Source of the DNA: UBA11891 sp049890035
GTDB lineage: Bacteria > Bacteroidota > Bacteroidia > Flavobacteriales > Flavobacteriaceae
Length of the DNA stretch: 64,000 nucleotides
Assembly: GCA_049890035.1 (NCBI GenBank)
Contig: JBMHCG010000012.1
Location: forward strand, 40,887 to 104,886
Direction: 5' to 3'
The notes beneath the pieces were generated by a model. It was not told the DNA's origin. It saw only the letters and a program-made list of their open reading frames with translations, and did not search any database. The translations under genes and the position numbers were made by a program. Shown piece after piece: positions 18,326 through 27,420 of the stretch. Position 1 is the first letter of the stretch, and each line of letters opens with the position of its first letter.

Positions 18326-19237
18326 ATGCAATTGTTTTTCAGCTTAAAATATTTTCTTCGTTCACACACACTCATTTTATTTTTATTATTTACTACTTGT
18401 TCTACACATGATGATATTCCTGTCAATGCTTGGAAAGATTTTTTTGAACACAAGGAAGGAAATTTTCCATTCATTCTTATTTCCGTTCACGGAGGAGACC
18501 AAAAACCGCAATGGATAGACGATAGAAAGTGTCAAAATGCGGTTGTTTTACAAGATCAATACACACTTGGTATAGCCTATCAAATAAAGGAGGAATTGAA
18601 GAAACAGGGTTTTGAACCTTATACAGTCTTTGCCAAAATACACAGAGTCAAAATAGATTTGAATCGTTCATCAGATGGAGCTTTATGTGAAGAAAATGAA
18701 ACCAATCGTTTGTGGCGTGCTGTACATGAACAAATAACTTCTTACAGCAGTGCCATTCAAGAAAAATATGGACGTGGTTTGTTGATCGACATTCATGGAC
18801 ATGCACATTCAATTCAACGGATCGAATTGGGATATCTTCTCGAAGGAAAAGATTTACGAAACCTACAGAAAGGCAGTCAAATGAGTAATGAAAAAGTGTC
18901 CATAAAGAGTTTACTCCACAACCATCCATCTAATCAAAGTTTAACAGACTTGTTGGTGGGCAAACAGTCTCTAGGAACACTTTTATCTCAGTCTGGCTTT
19001 CCCACCGTTCCTTCCTTATCCGACCAAGCACCGCTGGAAGGGGACAGCTATTTTTCTGGGGGGTACATCACAAAAACCTACGGTTCTCAGATTAAAGGGA
19101 GAGTAGATGCGATACAAGTGGAATTAAACAGATACCGACTAAGAGATACTCCAGAGGATCGAAAACGTTTTTCTGAAGAATTTTCAAAAATTCTACTTTC
19201 TTACATGAACCTTCATTACCGCGATGCAATGGATTAA
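18326..19237 (+). CDS. N-formylglutamate-amidohydrolase-like lipoprotein
   Basis: 303 residues. A hydrophobic N-terminus ends in a lipobox-like LLFTTC (Cys 25), so the protein is probably exported and lipid-anchored. The mature part shows the motifs of the N-formylglutamate amidohydrolase family: ISVHGG (His 55), DLNRSSD (near 111), LIDIHGHAH (His 157 and 159) and a late ELNRYRLRD. These form the zinc site and substrate pocket in the family, which shares a fold with zinc carboxypeptidases. Classic members are cytosolic histidine-degradation enzymes; no hut genes are nearby, so substrate is open and an N-acyl or peptide substrate outside the cytoplasm is possible. Confidence 0.72.
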   Translation: MQLFFSLKYFLRSHTLILFLLFTTCSTHDDIPVNAWKDFFEHKEGNFPFILISVHGGDQKPQWIDDRKCQNAVVLQDQYTLGIAYQIKEELKKQGFEPYTVFAKIHRVKIDLNRSSDGALCEENETNRLWRAVHEQITSYSSAIQEKYGRGLLIDIHGHAHSIQRIELGYLLEGKDLRNLQKGSQMSNEKVSIKSLLHNHPSNQSLTDLLVGKQSLGTLLSQSGFPTVPSLSDQAPLEGDSYFSGGYITKTYGSQIKGRVDAIQVELNRYRLRDTPEDRKRFSEEFSKILLSYMNLHYRDAMD

Positions 19238-19252
19238 ATCAATGGGAAGAAC

Positions 19253-20047
19253 TTACTCTATAATTTTGTGCCATTCGAAGACTTCAAGATAGTTTTCTTC
19301 TTTGGTATCCTGCAGGAGATTTAGTTGTTTGCCCTCATTGGTAAAAAAGCACAAAAAGACATCCCGATGCGAGCAGTAACCTGGTTGTTCACAGCCAAAG
19401 CGCTCTCCGGTGGAACAACCCGTTTCACTCGAACGTAAAAAATAGCCGTCCCAAGGGTGAATCGAGAATCCATAAAAGTACGTATTGGGGTATTTTTCAC
19501 GAGCCATATTAATGGCAGGATGGTCGTTCGGATCAATTTCTCTGAAAGCAAGTACTGTATAATAGATTTCAAGGGGAGGAACAACTTCTGATACTTCATC
19601 ACAGCCTTCATGGTAGATGGCTATGTTGGTGGGTGTGCCGTCATTTGCTTTGGGATGATAGCCATACATATTGTCAGAATAATCACCTTCTTCAAAGACA
19701 TAGTCTTCCTCAAAAGGCCATGCATATTCACTTCTCATTCCAGTAAAATTGATTTGCATCCTTTTAGGATTGTCCAAGCGGTTAGACAATTCAATTTCGT
19801 TTAGGTTGTTTGGATTGTCAGGCAAACGGGTAAATAAATAACCGGTAACATTCCAGTTTCCTTCTATGTAACTGGATAGCTGAGGAAACAGTTCAAAGGA
19901 AGGTGCGACCGGAGTTGAGGTGTCATCTATTGCAACGCTATCTGAATTTGTTTGAGACAGCGAATCCTCGAGTAAAACATCTTCTCGAGGTTCAAATTTC
20001 ATACAACTGCTTGTAATAAAAAGTACTAAAACGATTTTTCTCAACAT
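19253..20047 (-). CDS. hypothetical lipoprotein
   Basis: 264 residues. It has a short signal with a lipobox-like ITSSC (Cys 15), then a Ser/Thr/Asp-rich linker (about 20-50) and a globular domain with five or more cysteines in the last 70 residues (CSTGERFGC, GYC, FLC), suggesting disulfides. I do not recognise the family. It is convergent with the amidohydrolase-like gene, 15 bases apart. A strong promoter match lies 15 bases upstream. Confidence 0.75.
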   Translation of the reverse strand: MLRKIVLVLFITSSCMKFEPREDVLLEDSLSQTNSDSVAIDDTSTPVAPSFELFPQLSSYIEGNWNVTGYLFTRLPDNPNNLNEIELSNRLDNPKRMQINFTGMRSEYAWPFEEDYVFEEGDYSDNMYGYHPKANDGTPTNIAIYHEGCDEVSEVVPPLEIYYTVLAFREIDPNDHPAINMAREKYPNTYFYGFSIHPWDGYFLRSSETGCSTGERFGCEQPGYCSHRDVFLCFFTNEGKQLNLLQDTKEENYLEVFEWHKIIE

Positions 20048-20061
20048 ATAGTCATTGACTT

Positions 20062-20094
20062 CAAAAATACGATTTATACGATGGGAAACCCAAA
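20062..20094 (-). promoter_or_regulatory. Bacteroidota-type promoter of the hypothetical lipoprotein
   Basis: The minus strand reads TTTG (20094-20091), a 21-base spacer, then TATTTTTG (20069-20062). Both elements match the flavobacterial -33/-7 consensus TTTG/TAnnTTTG. The predicted transcript would have a leader of about 10 bases before the ATG at 20047. Confidence 0.7.
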
Positions 20095-20225
20095 CGTAAG
20101 GCAGCTAGGAACAGAATTAAATATTTTATTCCAGAGAAAGACTTGCTCAAAACGCCTCTAAACATATTATCTTAAATATTTATGTTTTATTTATGTAAAT
20201 TGATGTCACTAACCATAAACCATGT

Positions 20226-20942
20226 ATGATGAAAAAAATCACATTTTTTTTTCTTTTTATTCCCCTTCTGGCGGTCTCACAAACAATTTTTAACATATCT
20301 AACTTACATGTTAGTGGGAAGGATTGGAATAGCCTTCTCAAGCTTTATGATGATTATTACAGCAGTGTTGAATTTGATTCCGGAGGTGTCGTGATAGATA
20401 GGATCATCCTTGGAGACGGAGAATTTAATATTCGTATTGCTCGATACGGCGATCTCAATAACTGGGGAATAAAGACAGAAAGACCCGATTATCAGGGACC
20501 TGCCTTTTGGCGTGGACGAAACGATTTTGTAAATGATTATGGCCCATCCTATGCAGGAACCTCTCTTTGGCACAGTGGTTCATCGAATCCGTCACACCGC
20601 GTCCAACAACGTTGGTTTTTGAAAGTCGACGATCCCCAAAAGTTTATGACAGCCTTTGAACAATTTATGAAAGACACTAAAAAAATGATGGGTGACCGAT
20701 GGATAGCCGTCGCAGCTTATACAGCTAACAGTCCCAAAGGTGCTACACATTCCGTAGGTATGGCAGCAGAAAACTGGGTAGAAATGGAACAACTACGTGC
20801 CCAAATTCTACAATCAAAAGCCTTTGAAAACTTCATCATCAATCGAGGTGAAGTGGAAGATGTTGGTAACATCATGTATCGTAGAATGCGTCACTACAAT
20901 AATGAAAGAAACAAAAAAAAGACGTTTGACGATATGTGGTAA
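20226..20942 (+). CDS. hypothetical secreted protein
   Basis: 238 residues with a signal peptide (KKITFFFLFIPLLAVSQ, cut near residue 19). The mature part contains NISNLHVSGKDWNSLLKLYDDYYSS and two related halves rich in Trp and Phe. A segment (KFMTAFEQFMKDTKKMMGDRW) is helical and amphipathic. I do not recognise the family. An ATG at 20226 and another at 20229 are both possible starts. It stands alone, with no operon partner. Confidence 0.75.
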   Translation: MMKKITFFFLFIPLLAVSQTIFNISNLHVSGKDWNSLLKLYDDYYSSVEFDSGGVVIDRIILGDGEFNIRIARYGDLNNWGIKTERPDYQGPAFWRGRNDFVNDYGPSYAGTSLWHSGSSNPSHRVQQRWFLKVDDPQKFMTAFEQFMKDTKKMMGDRWIAVAAYTANSPKGATHSVGMAAENWVEMEQLRAQILQSKAFENFIINRGEVEDVGNIMYRRMRHYNNERNKKKTFDDMW

Positions 20943-21058
20943 GTGCGTAAGGCCTTTTTTTGTAATTTTTCTGTTGGGATTTGTTTCTTTTATTTTGATC
21001 AACCAAAGGGAAAAAATTTGAATTCGAATTTGTAGCTTCGTGAACCTACACCAATTTT

Positions 21059-23446
21059 ATGAGACGTTCAACAGCCTTTTGTTTTTTAATTGTTTTAGTA
21101 TCATGTGCAAAAAGCGGTCCCTCACAGTCGATAGCGGTGCAATCGATTTCTGGTTTGGAATCCGCAGTTGAAATATACCGTGATAAATGGGGTATCAACC
21201 ATATTTATGCCTCAAACCAAAAGGATTTATTTTTCGCACAGGGCTATGCGGCAGCCAAAGATCGTCTTTTTCAGTTTGAAATTTGGCGACGTCAAGCCAC
21301 AGGGACACTAGCCGAAATTTTGGGCCCTTCGGAAGTAGCTAGAGACGTTGGGGCTAGATTGTTCCAATTTCGTGGTGATATGCAAGCAGAAATGAATCAT
21401 TATCACGAGGATGGACAAGCCATTATTGAAGCCTACGTAGCAGGAGTAAATGCGTATATAGAGGAAATAATTCAGTCCCCAGAGGCATTGCCATTGCCGT
21501 TTAAAATGTTGGGTATCCAACCTATGAAATGGACTCCAGAGGTTGTTGTATCCCGGCATCAAGGATTGTTAGGTAACATTGGTCAGGAATTACAAATTGG
21601 ACGCGCAGTGGCTGAAATTGGTGCTCAAAAAGTGAAAGAATTGATGTGGTTCCATCCCCAGGACCCTATTTTGGAACTGCATAATGCCATTCAAAAGGAC
21701 TTGCTATTTGAAGATATCTTAGCCCCTTATTTTGCTTTTCGAAAGCCGGTTCGTTTCCAATTAGAGCAGATATCAAAACAATTCCGTTCTGTTGAAAAAA
21801 TAGGGTATTTAAATCGCTCTCGTCATCAGGACGAAGATTCCCTTCAAATAGGGAGTAATAACTGGGTCGTTGCTCCAGAAAAAAGTGTTACGGGATATAC
21901 CCTCTTGGCAAACGATCCACACAGGCGTATGGCGATACCTTCATTGCGTTATATGGTTCATTTGAATGCTCCAACTTGGAATGTAATTGGTGGAGGTGAA
22001 CCTACAATCCCAGGTATTTCAATAGGTCACAACCAGTATGGTGCCTGGGGACTGACCGTATATCGAACCGACGGCGAAGATCTTTTACAATACAAAATCA
22101 ATCCAAAAAACCCACAGCAATATTGGTTTGATGGAGCATGGAAAGATTTCAAAATAATTACCGAAACCATTGCTATCAAAGATCAACCAAACAAAGAAGT
22201 AAATCTGTATTACAGCCATCACGGCCCAATAACCTATATCAATCGAGAAAGGAATATTGCTTTCGGAGTTCGATGTGCTTGGTTGGAACCCGGAGGCAGT
22301 CCCTACCTCGCTTCGCTTCGAATGGATCAAGCTACGAATTGGGACGAATTTCGTCTTGCTTGTAGTTATAGTAACATTCCTGGTGAGAATATGGTTTGGG
22401 CAGATCAAGAAGGCACCATCGGTTGGCAAGCTGTCGGGATCGCACCCATAAGAAAAAACTTTAGTGGTCTTGTTCCTGTACCTGGCGATGGAAGTCACGA
22501 ATGGGAGGGTTATTTACCCATATTAGAGAAACCGCATCAGGTCAACCCGCAGGCGGGCTTTATCGCTACTGCCAATCAAAATGTTACTCCCAACAATTAT
22601 GAGCATTGGGATGCGATTGGTTTTAGTTGGTCGGATCCCTACAGAGGAGTCCGTATTAATGAAGTACTTCAGAAGGATAAAAAGTTCACCATAGAAGAAA
22701 TGAAAGCCTTGCAAACCGATGTGTATTCCATCCCTGCTCGAACTTTTGTGCCGTTGCTAGAAAATCTTAAAATGGAAAAAAAAGAAGCCCAGCTTCGGGA
22801 CCAATTATTGGATTGGGATTTTACATTGTCAAAAAATTCCATCGAAGCATCGATCTATGTTGTTTGGGAAAACGAAATGGTACGAAGGGCTAAAGAAATG
22901 TTTTTTCCAAAAAACATAAAAGCTGAAATACAACCGCAATTGAAGAAAGTTGAAGATTGGATAGTAAACCCAAAACTAAAATTTGGGAATGCACAGGAAA
23001 GGGATATTTTTCTTCAAACCACTTTTAAAAAGGCCATTGAAATCGTATCAGCTCGCTTGGGTAAGGACATAAAAAAATGGCAGTACGGACAACCCCAAAA
23101 CAAACATATCGCCATGGTACACCCCTTAGGAATAAAAGGGACCAATCCGACAGCACAAAAACTCAATCTGCCCCCCTTGCCGAGAGGGGGAAATGGATAC
23201 ACTCCCAATTCAACTGGGAACAACTGGAATCAAAGTAGTGGTGCAAGTTTTCGGATAATTATTGATACAGGAGACTGGGATCGTGCCTTGGGGATCAATG
23301 CACCGGGGCAATCGGGGCATCCTGCGAGTCCGTTCTACAGCAATCTTTATCCGATGTGGGCGGATGATGATTACTTTCCATTATACTTTTCGAAACCTAA
23401 AATAAAAGAAGTATTGCACAGCATACTTCGTTTGCAACCCAAATAA
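21059..23446 (+). CDS. penicillin acylase-family amidohydrolase, lipoprotein
   Basis: 795 residues. A signal with lipobox LVSC (Cys 16) indicates export and lipid attachment. The Ntn-hydrolase architecture is clear: alpha-chain start VEIYRDKWGINHIYA, a spacer, then the autocatalytic cleavage site GSNNW with the nucleophile Ser at about residue 266, and beta-chain blocks NDPHRRM, SIGHNQYGAWGLT and NQNVTPNNY. The family hydrolyses amide bonds in beta-lactams, acyl-homoserine lactones and other N-acyl compounds. Substrate here is unknown. The next gene is an FAD oxidase 106 bases downstream on the same strand. Confidence 0.93.
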   Translation: MRRSTAFCFLIVLVSCAKSGPSQSIAVQSISGLESAVEIYRDKWGINHIYASNQKDLFFAQGYAAAKDRLFQFEIWRRQATGTLAEILGPSEVARDVGARLFQFRGDMQAEMNHYHEDGQAIIEAYVAGVNAYIEEIIQSPEALPLPFKMLGIQPMKWTPEVVVSRHQGLLGNIGQELQIGRAVAEIGAQKVKELMWFHPQDPILELHNAIQKDLLFEDILAPYFAFRKPVRFQLEQISKQFRSVEKIGYLNRSRHQDEDSLQIGSNNWVVAPEKSVTGYTLLANDPHRRMAIPSLRYMVHLNAPTWNVIGGGEPTIPGISIGHNQYGAWGLTVYRTDGEDLLQYKINPKNPQQYWFDGAWKDFKIITETIAIKDQPNKEVNLYYSHHGPITYINRERNIAFGVRCAWLEPGGSPYLASLRMDQATNWDEFRLACSYSNIPGENMVWADQEGTIGWQAVGIAPIRKNFSGLVPVPGDGSHEWEGYLPILEKPHQVNPQAGFIATANQNVTPNNYEHWDAIGFSWSDPYRGVRINEVLQKDKKFTIEEMKALQTDVYSIPARTFVPLLENLKMEKKEAQLRDQLLDWDFTLSKNSIEASIYVVWENEMVRRAKEMFFPKNIKAEIQPQLKKVEDWIVNPKLKFGNAQERDIFLQTTFKKAIEIVSARLGKDIKKWQYGQPQNKHIAMVHPLGIKGTNPTAQKLNLPPLPRGGNGYTPNSTGNNWNQSSGASFRIIIDTGDWDRALGINAPGQSGHPASPFYSNLYPMWADDDYFPLYFSKPKIKEVLHSILRLQPK

Positions 23447-23552
23447 TTTAAAACTTCAATTTATTGAAAAATACGATTAGCGTACAGAAAGACATCTTGG
23501 GAGTATCTCAAAGCCAAATGTTGGGTTCTAAAGTGGAAGAGAACAAGGCTGT

Positions 23553-24671
23553 ATGAATTTATCATATTGGGAAATCAAATCATGGTTATCAGAAATTGAT
23601 TATGCTATTGTTGGCAGTGGAATCGTCGGTTTGAGTTGTGCCATTCAGTTGCGGGAACTCCATCCCAAGGCAAAAATCATAGTTTTTGAAAGAGGCGATT
23701 TGCCGCAAGGGGCCAGTACAAAAAACGCAGGTTTTGCCTGCTTTGGGAGTATGACTGAAATACTCGATGATTTGAACAATCACAATGAAAAAGAGGTTGT
23801 GAATTTGGTCCAGCAAAGAATCCAGGGACTCCGGCAATTGCGAACTCTCTTGGGAGACAACCGGATTGGTTTTCAACAACTTGGGGGCTATGAAATTTTT
23901 CTTGAAAACGAAAAAAGTAAGTATGAAAAATGTGCCCAAAATATCCCCTTAGTAAACGCTTTACTTGCTTCCGTGACAAAGGGAGAAACGTTTCAGTTTC
24001 GAAGAAACACCTTTGGTTTTAGAGGGGTACAGGACACTTTGATTTTCAATCCCTATGAAGGTCAAATCAATACCGGGGACATGATGCAGTCTCTGCTAAA
24101 GAAAGTATATGAAAAGGATATTAGGATACTGCATTCAGCGCAGTTACATGCCTTCGCCGATGATCATGGTGGGGTTCAACTTGATTTTGGTTCCTACCAG
24201 ACTCGCTGTTCACACTTATTGATAGCCACGAATGGGTTTGCCTCTGAGCTAATGGAAGAGGATGTTGTACCCAATCGGGCTCAAGTATTGATTACGAAAC
24301 CCGTTCCCAATCTGAAAGTGAAAGGAACATTTCATATGGATAGGGGATACTACTATTTCAGAAATATTGAGAATCGAATCTTATTGGGTGGGGGTCGGAA
24401 TTTGGATTTTGAAGGGGAACAAACTTCTGAAATGGGTCTTAATCCGAAAATACAAAAGCATTTGGAGGAATTGCTTCGTGGGATTCTTTTACCCAATCAA
24501 AAGATTGATATCGACTACCGTTGGTCCGGGATCTTGGGTACAGGTCAGAAAAAAACAAGTCTCATCAAACGTATTTCTAAGAGAGTTTCCTGTGGGGTAA
24601 GGCTTGGTGGAATGGGAATTGCTATTGGCTGTCATGTCGGTTTTCAGTTGGCTCAATTATCACAGGACTAG
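23553..24671 (+). CDS. FAD-dependent amine/amino-acid oxidoreductase (DAO family)
   Basis: 372 residues. The dinucleotide-binding motif YAIVGSGIVGLSCAIQL (near 17-33) is followed by an acidic residue ending the second strand (VFERG). Then comes GASTKNAGF, the FAD-contact block of the DadA/sarcosine-oxidase (DAO) superfamily. Family members oxidise C-N bonds of amino acids or N-methylated amines. It is convergent with the Rieske oxygenase gene, only 5 bases between the stop codons, with no visible terminator. Confidence 0.88.
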   Translation: MNLSYWEIKSWLSEIDYAIVGSGIVGLSCAIQLRELHPKAKIIVFERGDLPQGASTKNAGFACFGSMTEILDDLNNHNEKEVVNLVQQRIQGLRQLRTLLGDNRIGFQQLGGYEIFLENEKSKYEKCAQNIPLVNALLASVTKGETFQFRRNTFGFRGVQDTLIFNPYEGQINTGDMMQSLLKKVYEKDIRILHSAQLHAFADDHGGVQLDFGSYQTRCSHLLIATNGFASELMEEDVVPNRAQVLITKPVPNLKVKGTFHMDRGYYYFRNIENRILLGGGRNLDFEGEQTSEMGLNPKIQKHLEELLRGILLPNQKIDIDYRWSGILGTGQKKTSLIKRISKRVSCGVRLGGMGIAIGCHVGFQLAQLSQD

Positions 24672-24676
24672 TCTAT

Positions 24677-25765
24677 TTAAGCATTGATGAAATCGGCTAT
24701 CAAACGGTGAAAGTGATGCACACCTTTTTCCATTGTCGGTGAGAATCGTCCCGTCTTATATGCCTTAGATTGGATTCCTTTAAAGACACTTTCAACAACA
24801 AATTCGTCCTCTCGCTCTACCTTATCGAGATCACCGCCAGCACCTGCGTCAAGCTTGGAAGCATCATAAACAAAGGAATAAAAAGAGACTTTTGTTTTTT
24901 CATGGGAAAGGGGGCTAACAATGTTTACCGATAGACCCCATGGGTAAAAATTAAACATCATGTTGGGGAAAATCCAAAAATAATAGGCCGATACGTGCTT
25001 GCCGTAATCCACATGATTGTCTGGAAGATCAAAGCAATCGGAAGCATTATTTGAGTATGCAATCTGTAAATTAGAATAGTCAAAAAGAAGTGTTTCGTAT
25101 TTTTCGTATGCAATTTGCTCGTTTAAGTCTTTGTGAACGAAAGGGATATGAAATCCTTCCAGATAATTGTCACAATAGAGTGCCCAATGACTTTGGACGA
25201 TATAGGTTTTGCTACGGTTTGGATCCAATTTAAATTCAGAAAGGGGTAAAAATCCAATGCGTTGTGTCATGGGTGCTAGAAATGAACTGCAATCAAAGGC
25301 AGGATCAAGTGATACAAACAAATGGTCAAACCAATTCTTACTCTCATAGGAATGAAGATTGTCACAAGGACGGGGAAAGTTCTTCGCCTCGTCAAAAGCT
25401 GGCATGGACTTGAAACGTCCTTCTAGATCAAACCTTCGTCCATGGTATTCACAGACAAGTTGCTTGGTTTTTTTGGGTTGATGGACCAAAATATTGGCTC
25501 TGTGGGTACATACATTTGACAAACATTTGATTTCGTCTTTTTGATTTTTGACAACAAGAATAGGCTCTTCCAAAAGAGGCGGCAATAGATTTACGGGACA
25601 CACATTATTTACAGGAGTTAGTAAGGTATGCAGATCTCCTAACCAGTGCCAACTTTTTTCAAATAGCTTCTCTTTACTTATATCAAACCATTTCGGATCG
25701 GTGTAAAAAATAGCTGCTAGGGTATCCGCTTTTGAAATGTCTTTATCAACGAGAATTCTTTTCAT
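24677..25765 (-). CDS. Rieske non-haem iron oxygenase, alpha subunit
   Basis: 362 residues. The Rieske 2Fe-2S centre is complete: CTH (Cys 86, His 88) and CEYH (Cys 105, His 108). The mononuclear iron site shows DNYLEGFHIPFVH (His 206, His 211), and the catalytic Asp should lie in the last 60 residues. The overall plan matches ring-hydroxylating and choline/carnitine monooxygenase-type enzymes. The reductase partner is not in the window. It is downstream of, and overlaps by 20 bases, the amino acid permease gene, so both are likely in one transcript. Substrate is uncertain; a quaternary or N-methyl amine fits the context. Confidence 0.9.
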   Translation of the reverse strand: MKRILVDKDISKADTLAAIFYTDPKWFDISKEKLFEKSWHWLGDLHTLLTPVNNVCPVNLLPPLLEEPILVVKNQKDEIKCLSNVCTHRANILVHQPKKTKQLVCEYHGRRFDLEGRFKSMPAFDEAKNFPRPCDNLHSYESKNWFDHLFVSLDPAFDCSSFLAPMTQRIGFLPLSEFKLDPNRSKTYIVQSHWALYCDNYLEGFHIPFVHKDLNEQIAYEKYETLLFDYSNLQIAYSNNASDCFDLPDNHVDYGKHVSAYYFWIFPNMMFNFYPWGLSVNIVSPLSHEKTKVSFYSFVYDASKLDAGAGGDLDKVEREDEFVVESVFKGIQSKAYKTGRFSPTMEKGVHHFHRLIADFINA

Positions 25766-27035
25766 ACAATATTTTTAGTACATAAATAAATACACCAACC
25801 AAAAGTAAGATGAGACCCAGCGATACCGTTTCCATTCCAACACCATAAAACATCCACAAGCAAAAAAGTGCACTCAGGATGGCTACCCCTTGTAAGCTTT
25901 TTGAACCTTTTTTGTGACTGCGTAAAAAAACTAATAAACTGACTGCAGACAAAAAATAGGGGGTAAGTGCTGAAAGCGTAGACAAATTCATCATGAAGGA
26001 AAAAACATCGAGGAGGGTGTTTGAAAATTTTACAAGCAACAAAAGGCTGGCAAAAACACTGGAAACTACAATCCCTACATAGGGAACATTTGCTTTGTTT
26101 TGTTTTTTGAAAAAGGGAGGGAACAAACCGTCTTTCGCTAGGGCATACGCCATTTGCCCTTGAATTAATATCCAGCCATTTAAAGCTCCCAAAGTAGCAA
26201 TCAGTGCAGCCAGGGCAACAAAATGTTCGGCATGGATTCCTAAAAAGCTAGCCGAAGCTGTAGCAAAAGGAGCGGTTGATTGGGACAGCTTTGCCGTTTG
26301 GACCAGTCCAAAAATAACGATGGAGCAAAGGATGTAAACAAGAGCTGTGAGACAAAAAGCAATAAGTCCAGCATGCCCAACCGTAGCCTCAGATTTTTTA
26401 ATTTTATGACTGGTTATGGAAGCTGTTTCAATCCCCAAATAAGCAAACAAAGTCAGCGTGGTTGCTTGAGAGATGGCCGTGAAATCTGACGCACCTGATA
26501 GATTATCAAAATTCAAAAGTGACCAATCTACAAAGAATAAACCAACCCATCCAACGCCTAATAAAGGCAGAATTTTTAAGACGGTACTCACTTTTTGGAT
26601 GGTGCCTACAAATACTATATCCCGAAAGTTCAATAAACTAAACAACCAAAGTGCCCCAACACCAAAAGCGATGGACATGATTTTGTCTTGATTTATTTCT
26701 GGAATAAATACCCCTAGGTAGCCAACAAATGCTACCGCAATGGCTGCATTGGTGCACCAAACCGAAATCCAATACCCCCATCCAACTAGAAATCCAAAAA
26801 AATCTCCTAAAACCATTCGTGTGTAGGCATAGGGGCCGCCAACAACATTTGGAAAATGAATCGATAACCCTCTGAACAATAATACTAAAAGAAAAGCACC
26901 GAGGGTTGAACATGCCCAGCCGATAAAACTAATCCCGCCAATGAGGGCCAGAGTAGAGGGTAATAAAAAAATTCCCGACCCAATCATATTACCCGCAATA
27001 AAAGCAGTAGAAGTGAATAAACCTATTTTTTTCAA
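25746..27035 (-). CDS. APC-family amino acid/amine permease
   Basis: 429 residues, about twelve membrane spans. The N-terminal motif GNMIGSGIFLLP near residues 15-26 is the signature of the amino acid-polyamine-organocation superfamily (unwound helix 1 that binds the substrate amino group). It is close to the arginine/ornithine (ArcD/AdiC-like) or general amino acid branch by length and motif, but I cannot assign substrate. It overlaps the Rieske oxygenase gene downstream. Confidence 0.92.
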   Translation of the reverse strand: MKKIGLFTSTAFIAGNMIGSGIFLLPSTLALIGGISFIGWACSTLGAFLLVLLFRGLSIHFPNVVGGPYAYTRMVLGDFFGFLVGWGYWISVWCTNAAIAVAFVGYLGVFIPEINQDKIMSIAFGVGALWLFSLLNFRDIVFVGTIQKVSTVLKILPLLGVGWVGLFFVDWSLLNFDNLSGASDFTAISQATTLTLFAYLGIETASITSHKIKKSEATVGHAGLIAFCLTALVYILCSIVIFGLVQTAKLSQSTAPFATASASFLGIHAEHFVALAALIATLGALNGWILIQGQMAYALAKDGLFPPFFKKQNKANVPYVGIVVSSVFASLLLLVKFSNTLLDVFSFMMNLSTLSALTPYFLSAVSLLVFLRSHKKGSKSLQGVAILSALFCLWMFYGVGMETVSLGLILLLVGVFIYVLKILYEKNSR

Positions 27036-27300
27036 AGTCTCAAATATCTGTCTACAAACGAATCAAATCTAAATACAATCGAGTGTCAACTTATCACGTA
27101 CAATGTAATAAAGTATTGGGAACTTACCTTCCCTAGGAGTTAATCCGTTATTCCTTGATTACATGACTCTTGTTAGCGTGCAAAGACACCACGGAAATAC
27201 CAATTAATTCCATACATTTACAATCTGATAAGACACCTCGTATGACAGACGAGTTCTTTTCAAAAGATTGAAAAAACAAAAAATTGCTTTTTTACGTCAT
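27036..27300. other. permease promoter region and tRNA upstream region
   Basis: 265 bases without a gene. On the minus strand CAAATCTA at 27064-27071 reads TAGATTTG, an exact -7 box about 29 bases before the permease ATG, though a -33 element at the right distance is weak. A short inverted repeat CTCGT...ACGAG lies near 27236-27252. The tRNA promoter must also lie here, but no clean TAnnTTTG box is visible before 27301. Confidence 0.4.
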
Positions 27301-27374
27301 GGCCCAGTAGTTCAACTGGATAGAATATCAGATTTCGGCTCTGAGGGTTGGGGGTTCGAATCCTCCCTGGGTCA
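27301..27374 (+). tRNA. tRNA-Arg (anticodon TCG)
   Basis: Folds by hand into a full cloverleaf. The 7-bp acceptor (GGCCCAG with CTGGGTC, one G-U) is followed by D stem GTTC/GAAT and anticodon stem TCAGA/TCTGA. Loop TTTCGGC places TCG at positions 34-36; the five-base variable loop GGGTT leads to T stem GGGGG/CCTCC around TTCGAAT. The discriminator is A and CCA is not encoded. TCG reads CGA, and other CGN codons if the wobble U is modified. A run of seven T follows at 27376 and probably serves termination. Confidence 0.95.
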
Positions 27375-27420
27375 CTTTTTTTAGATTCTTTGTTTGGAAT
27401 CATCTTCAAAAGCCTACTCG

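Noticed and set aside
22085..22498. 137-codon open frame antisense to the acylase
   Set aside because: It is covered by the beta-chain region of the penicillin acylase gene, which has clear family motifs, and shows no features of its own.
23464..23556. 31-codon frame starting at TTG directly before the FAD oxidase, overlapping its ATG
   Set aside because: It could be a small coupled peptide (MKNTISVQKDILGVSQ...), but I see no homology, no promoter and a non-ATG start; chance is the simpler reading.
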